Source: RGIG8306 sp964566025
GTDB lineage: Bacteria; Bacillota; Clostridia; Lachnospirales; Lachnospiraceae
Assembly: GCA_964566025.1 (NCBI GenBank)
Contig: CAZMHF010000027.1
Span: forward strand, 1-28,499
Length of the DNA: 28,499 nucleotides
Reading direction: 5' to 3'
Part shown: piece by piece, positions 7,180-16,101 of the stretch
How the letters are laid out: each line of letters begins with the position of its first letter
Position numbering within the stretch: the stretch's first letter is position 1
Program-made: the position numbers and the translations under genes
Notes under the pieces: model-generated
What the model was told of the DNA's origin: nothing
What the model saw: only the letters and a program-made list of their open reading frames with translations
Databases searched by the model: none

Positions 7180-10098
7180 TTATGTAATAATTAGTGGGCG
7201 GATTGTCATAAACAATTCTTTTGCCTCTTCAATTTTTTCTTCATTGCCGATAACGCAAAGATAATTCTGATCCATTGCATCCTTCGCACGTTTTGCTAAT
7301 TGCTTTAATTGTGCCAAATCGGTTTGAAGAATATCATCTCGTGTTTTTTGCAATAGCTCCTCGCCAATGCAACACATATGTAGCACATAATTCTTTCTAC
7401 CTAGTGCGCCAACCGTAAGTGGTGCATCCAAATTTCCAATCGTACCAATGATATATTTCTCAACGCTTCGATTATCTAACTCTAATTCCTCGATATACGT
7501 TGGCAATTCCTCATATACGGTCATCGTATTTCGTAGATTCGGATCACGATAAGAGCGTAGCGTTAATGACTCTCTTCCTAGCATAGCACTACAACCATAG
7601 GCACCACCCTTTACACGAATATTTTGCCACAAATACTCATAACCAAGAATAACATTCATTACATGTGTGACACCTGTGTACTTAGTTCCTTCTTCGTATT
7701 GTCCGCCTCGTGCCACATATTGCACTTGCGCCGCCGTTTTAAAGCCCTCGTTCAACTTTCCATACGCATCGATTTCAAAACGCTTTATCGCCATCGTTGT
7801 TTTTTCAAATTGCTCGGTAAATGAACACATTTCACGCTTGAAAATATCCATTCCCTCTTCGTCACATGTCACATTAAATTCCAACAACTCCATGCAACAA
7901 ACTTTTTTCATTAAGGATTCTAGCTTTTCGATAAATATCGCTTTATGATGTTTAAATTCTTGTTGCGCTGATACGAGAAAATCATAAAAACCAATTCCAT
8001 TGATTTGATCCTCGATAGCTGCTGATGGACTATAATAGGCTTCCATACGCTTAACAGCTACCAAATCACTTCTTCCTTGCAATTGCATTTCCATGGAAGA
8101 CTTCATTTGCATCAACAACTCACCAAATCGTTTTTCATCGCTAAAATCGGTATCGAAAATCATTTCCGAAATCAATTCAAATGCTTTGTGCACTTTTTCA
8201 TATAAAGCACGCGCCCCAAATTCCAGTTTTACGTGAATACAATCGGTATCGATTTGACGATACGAAATGACACCTGTTGATAAACCGCCCAAATGCAACC
8301 CAATTTCATCACTAAATTCCTTATAGGAATGTTGTTTCGTATCCACTAACCCAAGCACCTTTGATAATAGCGCAAGATATGGAAGCTCGCTTGCCGTAAC
8401 ATTTCCACAATCGAAAATAACGTCCATATATGCTATGCGATTTGTATACATTGGCGAATGAAATACTGGTATTTCATTGATTTGAATTTGACTAGCATCG
8501 ATTTTCTTAATCTTTTTTTCAATATCTTCAGTCGCTAACAAAGGAATCGCTTCCATCTCCTCTTTTGTTGATGGCATATCCTGAAAAATGCGAAGCTCTT
8601 TTGTTTTTTCGATAATTTGTTCTACTTCTTCATCACGAAGATTCGCTTTAATGGATGCTAATTCGCCAGCCAGTTCTGCATCTTCTTTTTCCGTCAACCC
8701 CTTACATGGCGCTAGCGTCATCAATACACCATGTTGATTTTGAAGTAAGTAAGTTTTGATAAGCTCCTCAAAATAGTTTGTATGAATTTTTTCGCGTAGT
8801 TTTGTATAAATTGCGCCCATTTCAAGATGTAAAAATGGTTGCTCATCACCATAAAGCCAAGAATCGAATTGGTTGATAATATACATTAAGCCTTTTGGAT
8901 AACGCCCAAAGTCAGCTTCCTTAAATTGAAATTCTTTATGATTGATAGAAGCTTCTAGCGAGTTTTTGCTTACTCCTTCCTCGACAATGCTTTGTAATGT
9001 CTTTTCAATTGTCTCTAAAAACAATTCTTTATGTTGCACATTCGTTCCCGTTGCTGTGATTTCGAAGTAATTTTGCAAAATACCCGAAGCCGATCCTCCC
9101 ATCACATCTTCCGCGATTTCTAAATCCAAAATCGCTTGCTTAAGTGGTGCTCCTTCTTTTGCAATCAACACATCTTCTAATACACCAAGCGCGCAAACTT
9201 CTAATTCATTTAATGCGTGTGTGGTTACTTTCGACCATGTCAAATAGGTGTTATTTTCTTCGCTTTCATCTTGTGAAATAGCATATGGATAGGTCATTTG
9301 CTTCATTGTCTCAAATGGCTTTTGAAATGCAATGGTGGAATCTAGCTCAATTGCTGTAAAGTCAGCCAAGTACGCCTCATCTAACCAAACCAAACGCTCT
9401 GTCATATCCATATCGCCATATAAGCAAATATACGAATTGGATGGATGGTAATAGGTTTGATGGAATTCTATAAATTCTTCATACGTAAGTGCTGGAATAT
9501 GCTTTGGATCACCGCCTGATTCTACGCCGTATGGTGTATCAGGGAATAATGCGTTAAATAATTGTCGCTCTAGCACACTTTCTGGCGAAGAAAATGCCCC
9601 TTTCATTTCATTATACACAACACCATTGATTGTTAAATCATCTTCCTTGCTCTCCAATTCATAATGCCAACCCTCTTGACGAAAGCTATTGTCATTTTTG
9701 TATATGTTGGGATATAACACAGCATCCATATAGACCGACATTAGATTTTTAAAATCCTGCAAATTGCAACTAGCAATCGGATAAATTGTCTTATCTGGAT
9801 AGGTCATTGCGTTTAAGAACGTATTCAATGAGCCTTTCACCAATTCAACAAATGGATCTTTGGCTGGATAGTTTTTGGAGCCACATAGTACGCTATGCTC
9901 CAAAATATGTGCAACGCCCGTACTGTTTTTAGGTGGTGTGCGAAAACCAATAGTAAATACTTTATTTTCATCATCATTGGAAAGTAGTGAAATTCGTGCT
10001 CCTGATTTGTTATGTTTCAGCAAGTATCCTTCTGTGCGAATCCCCTCTAAATGAGTGCTTTCAAGTAATGTATATTGTTCTGGTACCCTAAATTTCAT
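7180..10098 (-). CDS. M16C zinc metalloprotease (PreP-like, insulinase superfamily)
   Basis: A 972-residue peptidase of the presequence-protease type, in which two halves form a closed chamber that degrades peptides. The zinc site HxxEH is HILEH (64-68), with Glu67 as base, and the distal ligand is Glu164 in VVYNEMKGAF. NAMTYPDKTIYP (96-107) is typical of M16C. The second half has the substrate-gripping Arg-Tyr element in RVKGGAYGC. There is no signal peptide, so it probably acts in the cytoplasm on short peptides. AAAGGAG precedes the ATG at 10096-10098. It is 18 bases behind the DUF218 gene and 8 bases before era. Bacterial members are poorly characterised, so the substrate is unknown. Confidence 0.93.
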   Translation of the reverse strand: MKFRVPEQYTLLESTHLEGIRTEGYLLKHNKSGARISLLSNDDENKVFTIGFRTPPKNSTGVAHILEHSVLCGSKNYPAKDPFVELVKGSLNTFLNAMTYPDKTIYPIASCNLQDFKNLMSVYMDAVLYPNIYKNDNSFRQEGWHYELESKEDDLTINGVVYNEMKGAFSSPESVLERQLFNALFPDTPYGVESGGDPKHIPALTYEEFIEFHQTYYHPSNSYICLYGDMDMTERLVWLDEAYLADFTAIELDSTIAFQKPFETMKQMTYPYAISQDESEENNTYLTWSKVTTHALNELEVCALGVLEDVLIAKEGAPLKQAILDLEIAEDVMGGSASGILQNYFEITATGTNVQHKELFLETIEKTLQSIVEEGVSKNSLEASINHKEFQFKEADFGRYPKGLMYIINQFDSWLYGDEQPFLHLEMGAIYTKLREKIHTNYFEELIKTYLLQNQHGVLMTLAPCKGLTEKEDAELAGELASIKANLRDEEVEQIIEKTKELRIFQDMPSTKEEMEAIPLLATEDIEKKIKKIDASQIQINEIPVFHSPMYTNRIAYMDVIFDCGNVTASELPYLALLSKVLGLVDTKQHSYKEFSDEIGLHLGGLSTGVISYRQIDTDCIHVKLEFGARALYEKVHKAFELISEMIFDTDFSDEKRFGELLMQMKSSMEMQLQGRSDLVAVKRMEAYYSPSAAIEDQINGIGFYDFLVSAQQEFKHHKAIFIEKLESLMKKVCCMELLEFNVTCDEEGMDIFKREMCSFTEQFEKTTMAIKRFEIDAYGKLNEGFKTAAQVQYVARGGQYEEGTKYTGVTHVMNVILGYEYLWQNIRVKGGAYGCSAMLGRESLTLRSYRDPNLRNTMTVYEELPTYIEELELDNRSVEKYIIGTIGNLDAPLTVGALGRKNYVLHMCCIGEELLQKTRDDILQTDLAQLKQLAKRAKDAMDQNYLCVIGNEEKIEEAKELFMTIRPLIIT

Positions 10099-10116
10099 AT
10101 GATAACTCCTTTTGTT

Positions 10117-10860
10117 TTATATATTTTTAAAAATCATATCCTTCATAATGGCGAAGAACTCTCTTACGCAATTATTTGGCAACAATTTGATATTTTCTTT
10201 TGCCGCAATGCCTGTAATATCTCTAAATCCTTGTTTTTTAAATAGTTTTTTTGCCCGATACATATGAAAACCAGATGTCACAACAGCAACGGAGATATCC
10301 TCCTTAATCAGTTCTTTTGCAAATGCAATATTTTCGGCTGTATTGATGGATGTATCTTCGACAATAATGCGGTCAACGTCAATCCCCTTAGCCACCAAAT
10401 ACTCTTTCATCGCTTGCGCTTCCGAAATGGATTCGTCATTTCCTTTTCCTCCACAAACAATGACGTTCACTTCTTCGCATTCTTCCAAGTATGTATAGGC
10501 CGCGTCCAATCGATCTTGCAAAACGGGACTTGGTTTTTCACCATACAGCCTCGCTCCTAGCACAACGAGCGTATCTACCTCTTTATTAGGGTAGGCATTC
10601 ATTTGTGTAAAAATCAACATTTGAATAATACAAAACACTAAAATGCCTAATGCAACCGTCGTTTTAATAAAGACATTCCAAAAAAGTGGTATGTGAATAT
10701 TCTTTTTTCGTATACCATACAATGCACCCGTAATTACAAGACAAATGATTGCTAACAGTAGCCAAAAAAATGCAAACGAGGCCGCAAATCCTGCATAAGC
10801 GATTAACACAATAAAATGAATGATGGCGACTATGGTAAGAATTCCAAACAGTATGATCAT
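10117..10860 (-). CDS. DUF218 (YdcF/SanA-like) membrane protein
   Basis: A 247-residue protein. Three hydrophobic segments (about residues 3-22, 24-50 and 63-85) precede a soluble DUF218 domain (about 96-240). The domain opens with DTLVVLGARLYGEKPSPVL, with the family's VVLGA and later VVTSGFHMYRA motifs. SanA, YdcF and ElyC belong here; some members affect envelope integrity or lipid-carrier metabolism, but no reaction is firmly established. AAAGGAG (10867-10873) lies over the stop codon of the U32 gene only 4 bases away, pointing to coupled translation. A role in the envelope is an inference from the family and topology. Confidence 0.88.
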   Translation of the reverse strand: MIILFGILTIVAIIHFIVLIAYAGFAASFAFFWLLLAIICLVITGALYGIRKKNIHIPLFWNVFIKTTVALGILVFCIIQMLIFTQMNAYPNKEVDTLVVLGARLYGEKPSPVLQDRLDAAYTYLEECEEVNVIVCGGKGNDESISEAQAMKEYLVAKGIDVDRIIVEDTSINTAENIAFAKELIKEDISVAVVTSGFHMYRAKKLFKKQGFRDITGIAAKENIKLLPNNCVREFFAIMKDMIFKNI

Positions 10861-10864
10861 GCAC

Positions 10865-12103
10865 TTACTCCTTTGCTTTACTAGCGACTTGTCGAATCAC
10901 CATATATGGCAAAGCGACACAATCGGCAACGACGCGTATTTTCTGTTTTGGATGTGGGCACGCTTCTATGGAATTGCCTTCTTCATCATACAGCGTCTTA
11001 ACAATGCTATGTTGATTTTCACCATCAAAGCACATAATCTCGATTTCATCTCCCACGCAAAACTTATTGCGCTGTTCGATCATAAAGCTTCCATCTTCAT
11101 AAACTTCTTCAATACAACCTAGGTATATATAGTTTACAACATACGTATTGTTGTCGTAGATTTGTGTTTCCTCTGTTGGTTTTCCAAAGAAAAACCCTGT
11201 TGTAAAATCACGATATGTGCATTTCCCAATTTCTTGTTTATAGTATTCTAATTTTGATGCATACAATGCTGGATCTTCTTCATAATCCTTAAATGCTTGT
11301 GAATAGGTTCTAGCTACGGTTGCTACATATAATGCTGTCTTCATGCGTCCTTCTATTTTGAAGCTATCAATTCCCGCATCGCATAATGCTGGAATATGCT
11401 CGATCATACATAAATCCTTTGAATTAAATAAATATGTGCCTCTTTCATTTTCATATACATCAATATATTCATTTGGCCGTTTTTCTTCTACTACGGAGTA
11501 CTTCCATCTGCATGGGTGAGTACAAGCACCTTGGTTTGCATCTCTTCCTGTAAAAAACGCGCTTAGTAAGCATCTTCCTGAATAAGAGATACACATAGCA
11601 CCATGAATAAAGCTTTCTATCTCCATATCTTCTGGAATGTGTGCGCGAATATCTTTAATCTCATCAAGGGATAACTCTCGTGCGGTTACAACTCTTTTTG
11701 CGCCTAGCTTATACCATCCTAAAAAGGTTTGATAATTTGTATTATTGGCTTGCGTAGATACGTGCAATTCCATTTGTGGTATAAGTTCTTTTGCCAGCAT
11801 AAAAAGCCCCATATCAGCGATAATAACGGCATCTGGTTTTAGTTCATTGAGCTGTAGAAAATACTCTTTTGCTTCTTCAATATCGGTATTGTGTGCCAAT
11901 ATATTGGCCGTCACATATATTTTCACACCATGCAAATGAGCAAATTTGATACCCTCTTTCATATCTTCATACGAAAAGTTTTTCGCCTTTGCTCGCAAGC
12001 TAAATGCCTCTCCACCAATATAAATAGCATTCGCTCCATATTTCACAGCGATCTTTAATACTTCTAAATTATTCGCTGGCACTAAAATTTCTCTTTGTCG
12101 CAT
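10865..12103 (-). CDS. trhP: U32 family tRNA-hydroxylation protein (probable TrhP)
   Basis: U32 proteins were first called peptidases, but the TrhP/YegQ/YrrO branch is now known to act in prephenate-dependent hydroxylation of wobble U34 in tRNA. The 412 residues fit that branch (the 23S rRNA branch RlhA is much longer). The U32 signature ESFIHGAMCISYSGRCLLS (163-181) is intact. Cys171, 178, 194 and 198 are the likely iron-sulfur ligands. The N-terminal part is barrel-like, and the last 80 residues form the U32 C-terminal beta domain. It is first in the operon, with a promoter and leader hairpin. Other U32 subtypes exist, so the family is certain but the exact substrate is less so. Confidence 0.85.
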   Translation of the reverse strand: MRQREILVPANNLEVLKIAVKYGANAIYIGGEAFSLRAKAKNFSYEDMKEGIKFAHLHGVKIYVTANILAHNTDIEEAKEYFLQLNELKPDAVIIADMGLFMLAKELIPQMELHVSTQANNTNYQTFLGWYKLGAKRVVTARELSLDEIKDIRAHIPEDMEIESFIHGAMCISYSGRCLLSAFFTGRDANQGACTHPCRWKYSVVEEKRPNEYIDVYENERGTYLFNSKDLCMIEHIPALCDAGIDSFKIEGRMKTALYVATVARTYSQAFKDYEEDPALYASKLEYYKQEIGKCTYRDFTTGFFFGKPTEETQIYDNNTYVVNYIYLGCIEEVYEDGSFMIEQRNKFCVGDEIEIMCFDGENQHSIVKTLYDEEGNSIEACPHPKQKIRVVADCVALPYMVIRQVASKAKE

Positions 12104-12122
12104 AAGTAGTTCCTTTCATTAG

Positions 12123-12152
12123 TAGCTTCCATTCACAAACACAAAGAAGCTA
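12123..12152 (-). promoter_or_regulatory. Leader hairpin of the U32-era-recO-glyS operon
   Basis: A perfect 7-bp inverted repeat, TAGCTTC (12146-12152 read on the minus strand) with GAAGCTA (12123-12129), around a 16-base loop. It lies between the promoter and the ribosome binding site and starts about 5 bases after the expected transcription start. It could stabilise the 5' end or serve as an operator. Confidence 0.4.
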
Positions 12153-12163
12153 TTTGCAAGATT

Positions 12164-12192
12164 ATCATACCTTTTTGCCATCAAAAAAGCAA
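12164..12192 (-). promoter_or_regulatory. Promoter of the U32-era-recO-glyS operon
   Basis: TTGCTT (12187-12192), 17 bases, TATGAT (12164-12169) on the minus strand; an overlapping GATAAT at 12161-12166 is an alternative -10. The -35 overlaps the purL terminator. The leader is about 55 bases. Confidence 0.55.
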
Positions 12193-12209
12193 GCTAGAAG
12201 TAGCCTGCT
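12183..12209. terminator. purL terminator (symmetrical)
   Basis: AGCA-a-GCTA (12188-12196) pairs with TAGC-c-TGCT (12201-12209) around a GAAG loop with one mismatch. It is flanked by six A on the left and six T on the right. In the minus direction the T run follows the stem, about 48 bases past the purL stop. Confidence 0.75.
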
Positions 12210-12256
12210 CTTTTTTATGAACCTTTAATTTTTTTGAAAGATTTAGTACGTCCTAT

Positions 12257-15200
12257 TTATTGAAAATACTCAATACCTGCTTCAAACAACTTCATATCCT
12301 GCTCGCCGTAAATATTAATTGCCACCTTGTCACCTCTACGCTCAGAGTGTGCCATTTTTCCTAATACACGACCATCAGGACTTGTAATACCTTCGATAGA
12401 TGCATATGAACCATTGATATTCCATTCTTCGTCCATCGAAATATTTCCGTCAATATCGGCATATTGTGTAGCCACTTGACCATTTGCAAATAATGCTTCA
12501 ATCCATTCTTTTGAGGCAATGAAGCGTCCCTCACCATGTGAGGTTGGGTTGCAATATACGTCGCCTAATGTCGCTTTTTGTAGCCAAGGTGATTTATTCG
12601 ATACAACCTTTGTATATACCATTTTGGATACATGTCGACCGATTGAATTGTATGTTAGCGTTGGAGCGTCCTTTGTTTGAACGGTCATTTTTCCAAAAGG
12701 AACTAAGCCTAGTTTAATGAGGGCTTGGAAACCGTTGCAAATACCAAGTGCCAATCCATCTCTCTCCTCAAGAAGCTTCGTAATCGCTTCTGTCAGTTTT
12801 TCATTTCTAAATGCTGTTGCAAAGAATTTTGCTGAACCTTCTGGTTCATCACCAGCAGAAAATCCTCCAGGGAACATAACGATTTGCGATTTTTCAATGC
12901 CCTTACTAAACTGTGCAATCGAATCCACAATATCGTCTGCTGTTTGATTGCGAAGCACTTGAACGATAACATTTGCACCCGCTCTCTCAAATGCTTTGGC
13001 ACTATCGATTTCACAATTTGTACCTGGGAATACTGGAATAAATACCGTCGGTTTCGCTATTTTATTTTTTGCAACATAAATTGTTTTGGCATCGTATAGT
13101 TTTTCTTCGCCCAAATCAATCGCAAATTCTGATTTTGTAGGGAATACTTTTTCGAGTGTCGCTTCCCATGTTTGAATTGCTTTGTCTAAATCAATCACGA
13201 TATCCTTGTATTGAATGTCTTTTGTGGTTGTCACTTCACCAATAAGCGTATGTGGTGTATGCAATTGTTGTGTTGCCACCTCTGCAATAATACATCCATA
13301 GGCAGGTGCAAATAACAGTTCTTCTGCCGCATCAAATAATGCAACACCTTTTTTATTTCCAAATGCCATCTTGCTAATCGCTTCCGCGATACCATTTGCA
13401 CCAAGTGCATAAGCGGATACAATGTTGCCATCCTTAATATCTTCATGAATAGACGCATACAATGCTTTTACCTGCTCATAGTTTGGTACGTCAAATGCAT
13501 CCTTTTCAATTTCAAAAAGAACTAATTTATGATTTGCTTCTTTTAATTCTGGTGAAATAATTGTTTTATCACTTGCGACATCAACAGCAAATGAAACAAG
13601 TGTTGGAGGTACAGAAATATCGCCAAAGGTTCCTGACATGGAATCCTTTCCACCAATCGATGGAAGCGCAAAACCAAGCTGTGCATTGTACGCACCTAGC
13701 AAGGCTGAGAATGGCTCTCCCCATGTTTGATTGCTTGTCATGCGACGGAAATACTCCTGGTATGTCATGCGAATCTTAGAATAATCTCCACCTGTTGCTA
13801 CAATTTTTGCGATTGAATCTACAACTGCGTAAATTGCTCCATGATAAGGGCTCCATGTAGAAAGATATGGATCATAGCCATAGCTCATCATCGTCACAAC
13901 ATCGGTTTTTCCTTTTAGAACTGGCAATTTTGCTACCATCGCTTGTGTTTCTGTCAATTGGTATTTTCCACCGTGAGGCATCAATACGCTACCAGCTCCA
14001 ATAGAACCATCAAACATCTCAACAAGCCCTTTTTGTGAACATACATTCAAATCGCCTAACATCGCAAGCCATTTTTCTTTTATACGTTCTTCATCAAGTG
14101 GTTGTTGCTCAAAATAAGAATCTTCTTTTGCTGGTATTTTTACTTCCACATCGGTCTCTTGATGTGCACCATTTGTATCTAAAAATGCTCTCGATAAATC
14201 AACGATAACTTGACCTCTCCACTTCATTACAAGTCGAGGTTCTTCTGTCACAATAGCGACTTCAACAGCTTCTAAATTTTCTTCTGCTGAATATTGCAAG
14301 AATTCTGCAATATCCTTTTTATCCAATACAACAGCCATACGCTCTTGTGATTCCGAAATCGCAATTTCTGTTCCATCAAGTCCCGCATATTTTTTAGGTA
14401 CTTTATCGAGATCAATTTGCAAACCATCTGCCAATTCACCAATCGCAACCGAAACACCACCTGCTCCGAAATCATTGCACTTTTTAATCAAACGACTCAC
14501 TTCTGGTCGTCTAAATAAGCGTTGGATTTTGCGTTCGGTTGGCGCATTTCCTTTTTGTACTTCTGCACCACACGTATCAATTGATTCTTCTGTATGCGCT
14601 TTTGATGAGCCTGTCGCTCCACCACAACCATCACGTCCTGTACGTCCACCTAATAATACGATAATATTATCTGGATCCGATGTTTCACGCACAACATCCT
14701 TGCGAGGTGCAGCGCCCATAACAGCGCCGATTTCCATTCGCTTCGCCACATAATTTGGATGGTAGATTTCTTTTACAAGGCCTGTTGCTAGGCCAATTTG
14801 ATTGCCATATGAGCTGTAGCCATGTGCTGCTTGACGAACGATTTTCTTTTGTGGTAGCTTGCCCTTTAGTGTCTCGGCAAGTGATTTTGTCGGATCGGCT
14901 GCCCCTGTTACACGCATCGCCTGGTATACATAGGTTCTTCCTGACAATGGATCACGAATCGCACCACCAAGGCACGTTGCCGCACCACCAAATGGCTCTA
15001 TTTCCGTAGGATGATTATGTGTTTCATTTTTGAAATTCACTAACCACTCTTCTGTATAAGCTTCTTTTCCGTCTTCTGCTTCAAATGTTACTGGAACAAC
15101 AATTGAACAGGCGTTAATTTCGTCTGTTTCTTCTTGATCGTCTAGCTTGCCCTCTTTTTTGAGCTTGCGCATAGCCATCAATGCCAAATCCATCAAACAA

Positions 15201-16015
15201 ACAAACTTGTCGTTGCGTCCTGAAAAAATCTCATTTCGATCCGCAATATATTGCGCATAGGTCGCTTCCATCGGAACACGGTAGTATCCGTCTTGGAATG
15301 TAATGGTTTTAAGCTCTGTTTGAAAGGTTGTATGGCGACAATGGTCAGACCAATATGTATCTAATACACGAATTTCCGTCATCGACGGATCTCTGTTTTC
15401 TTCATTTTCAAAATAGGTGCGAATATGCAAGAAATCCTTAAAGGTCATCGCTAGGCCAAGTGAATCGTAGAGATCTTTTAATTCCACTTCGCTCATCGTG
15501 CAAAAGCCATCAAAAATCATCACATCCGCAGGTTCTTCGAATTCTGTTATGAGTGTTTCAGGAAGTGTATCACTTGCCTGTCTTGAATCGACTGGATTAA
15601 TGCAATGTAGCTTGATTTGATTTTTTTCGTCATCCGTCAAATCACCACTAATAATATAAGTTGTCGCTGTCTTAATAACAGGTGTTTCGCTTTCTTTTAA
15701 TAATTGAATACACTGCTCTGCTGAATCTGCTCTTTGGTCATATTGGCCAGGCAAATATTCTACCGAAAAAACAAAGTCCCCTTCATTTTTTGGAAACTCA
15801 TATTCATAATAATCGTCTACTGGAGGCTCATGAAAAATCGTTTGCAATGCTTTCTCATAAATATCCTTTGAAACACCTTCCATATCATAACGAATCAATA
15901 CACGAACATTGTCTATTGTCTTGATTCCTAAATAACTCTTAATCTCTTGTCGAAGTTCCTTTGCTTTAATGGCAAATTCCGTTTTCTTCTCTACATATAC
16001 ACGTTTTACGCTCAT
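12257..16015 (-). CDS. purL: Phosphoribosylformylglycinamidine synthase (long single-chain form)
   Basis: Converts FGAR, glutamine and ATP to FGAM, the fourth step of purine synthesis. At 1252 residues it is the fused type, combining in one chain what PurS, PurL and PurQ do in Bacillus. Order: an N-terminal PurS-like part, ATPase domains with KNETHNHPTEIEPFGG and GGRTGRDGCGGATGSSKAH, then a C-terminal glutamine amidotransferase starting FIPVFPGTNCE, with the nucleophile Cys in GICNGFQALI and the His/Glu of SHGEGRF. The frame is open 27 codons further upstream, but that start lies upstream of the promoter. ATG 16013-16015 has GGAGGA at 16019-16024. It is monocistronic; the leader is about 33 bases, too short for a purine riboswitch. 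Confidence 0.97.
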   Translation of the reverse strand: MSVKRVYVEKKTEFAIKAKELRQEIKSYLGIKTIDNVRVLIRYDMEGVSKDIYEKALQTIFHEPPVDDYYEYEFPKNEGDFVFSVEYLPGQYDQRADSAEQCIQLLKESETPVIKTATTYIISGDLTDDEKNQIKLHCINPVDSRQASDTLPETLITEFEEPADVMIFDGFCTMSEVELKDLYDSLGLAMTFKDFLHIRTYFENEENRDPSMTEIRVLDTYWSDHCRHTTFQTELKTITFQDGYYRVPMEATYAQYIADRNEIFSGRNDKFVCLMDLALMAMRKLKKEGKLDDQEETDEINACSIVVPVTFEAEDGKEAYTEEWLVNFKNETHNHPTEIEPFGGAATCLGGAIRDPLSGRTYVYQAMRVTGAADPTKSLAETLKGKLPQKKIVRQAAHGYSSYGNQIGLATGLVKEIYHPNYVAKRMEIGAVMGAAPRKDVVRETSDPDNIIVLLGGRTGRDGCGGATGSSKAHTEESIDTCGAEVQKGNAPTERKIQRLFRRPEVSRLIKKCNDFGAGGVSVAIGELADGLQIDLDKVPKKYAGLDGTEIAISESQERMAVVLDKKDIAEFLQYSAEENLEAVEVAIVTEEPRLVMKWRGQVIVDLSRAFLDTNGAHQETDVEVKIPAKEDSYFEQQPLDEERIKEKWLAMLGDLNVCSQKGLVEMFDGSIGAGSVLMPHGGKYQLTETQAMVAKLPVLKGKTDVVTMMSYGYDPYLSTWSPYHGAIYAVVDSIAKIVATGGDYSKIRMTYQEYFRRMTSNQTWGEPFSALLGAYNAQLGFALPSIGGKDSMSGTFGDISVPPTLVSFAVDVASDKTIISPELKEANHKLVLFEIEKDAFDVPNYEQVKALYASIHEDIKDGNIVSAYALGANGIAEAISKMAFGNKKGVALFDAAEELLFAPAYGCIIAEVATQQLHTPHTLIGEVTTTKDIQYKDIVIDLDKAIQTWEATLEKVFPTKSEFAIDLGEEKLYDAKTIYVAKNKIAKPTVFIPVFPGTNCEIDSAKAFERAGANVIVQVLRNQTADDIVDSIAQFSKGIEKSQIVMFPGGFSAGDEPEGSAKFFATAFRNEKLTEAITKLLEERDGLALGICNGFQALIKLGLVPFGKMTVQTKDAPTLTYNSIGRHVSKMVYTKVVSNKSPWLQKATLGDVYCNPTSHGEGRFIASKEWIEALFANGQVATQYADIDGNISMDEEWNINGSYASIEGITSPDGRVLGKMAHSERRGDKVAINIYGEQDMKLFEAGIEYFQ

Positions 16016-16054
16016 AATTCCTCCAAAAAGATTCTTTTGTTTTACATCGTTTCT

Positions 16055-16084
16055 ATTATAACATTGTTTTGTTTGAGATGACAA
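16055..16084 (-). promoter_or_regulatory. purL promoter (extended -10)
   Basis: TTGTCA (16079-16084), 18 bases, TATAAT (16055-16060) on the minus strand, with TGT before the -10 giving an extended element. It sits between the ABC permease stop and the purL ribosome binding site. No terminator was seen for the upstream operon, so read-through is possible. Confidence 0.75.
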
Positions 16085-16101
16085 CCACATTTTCATTGCG
16101 G

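Noticed and set aside
16016..16054. Purine riboswitch upstream of purL
   Set aside because: The leader is about 33 bases, too short for the three-way junction aptamer plus expression platform.
16016..16096. Upstream start for purL
   Set aside because: It lies upstream of the -10 of the purL promoter and encodes non-conserved residues.
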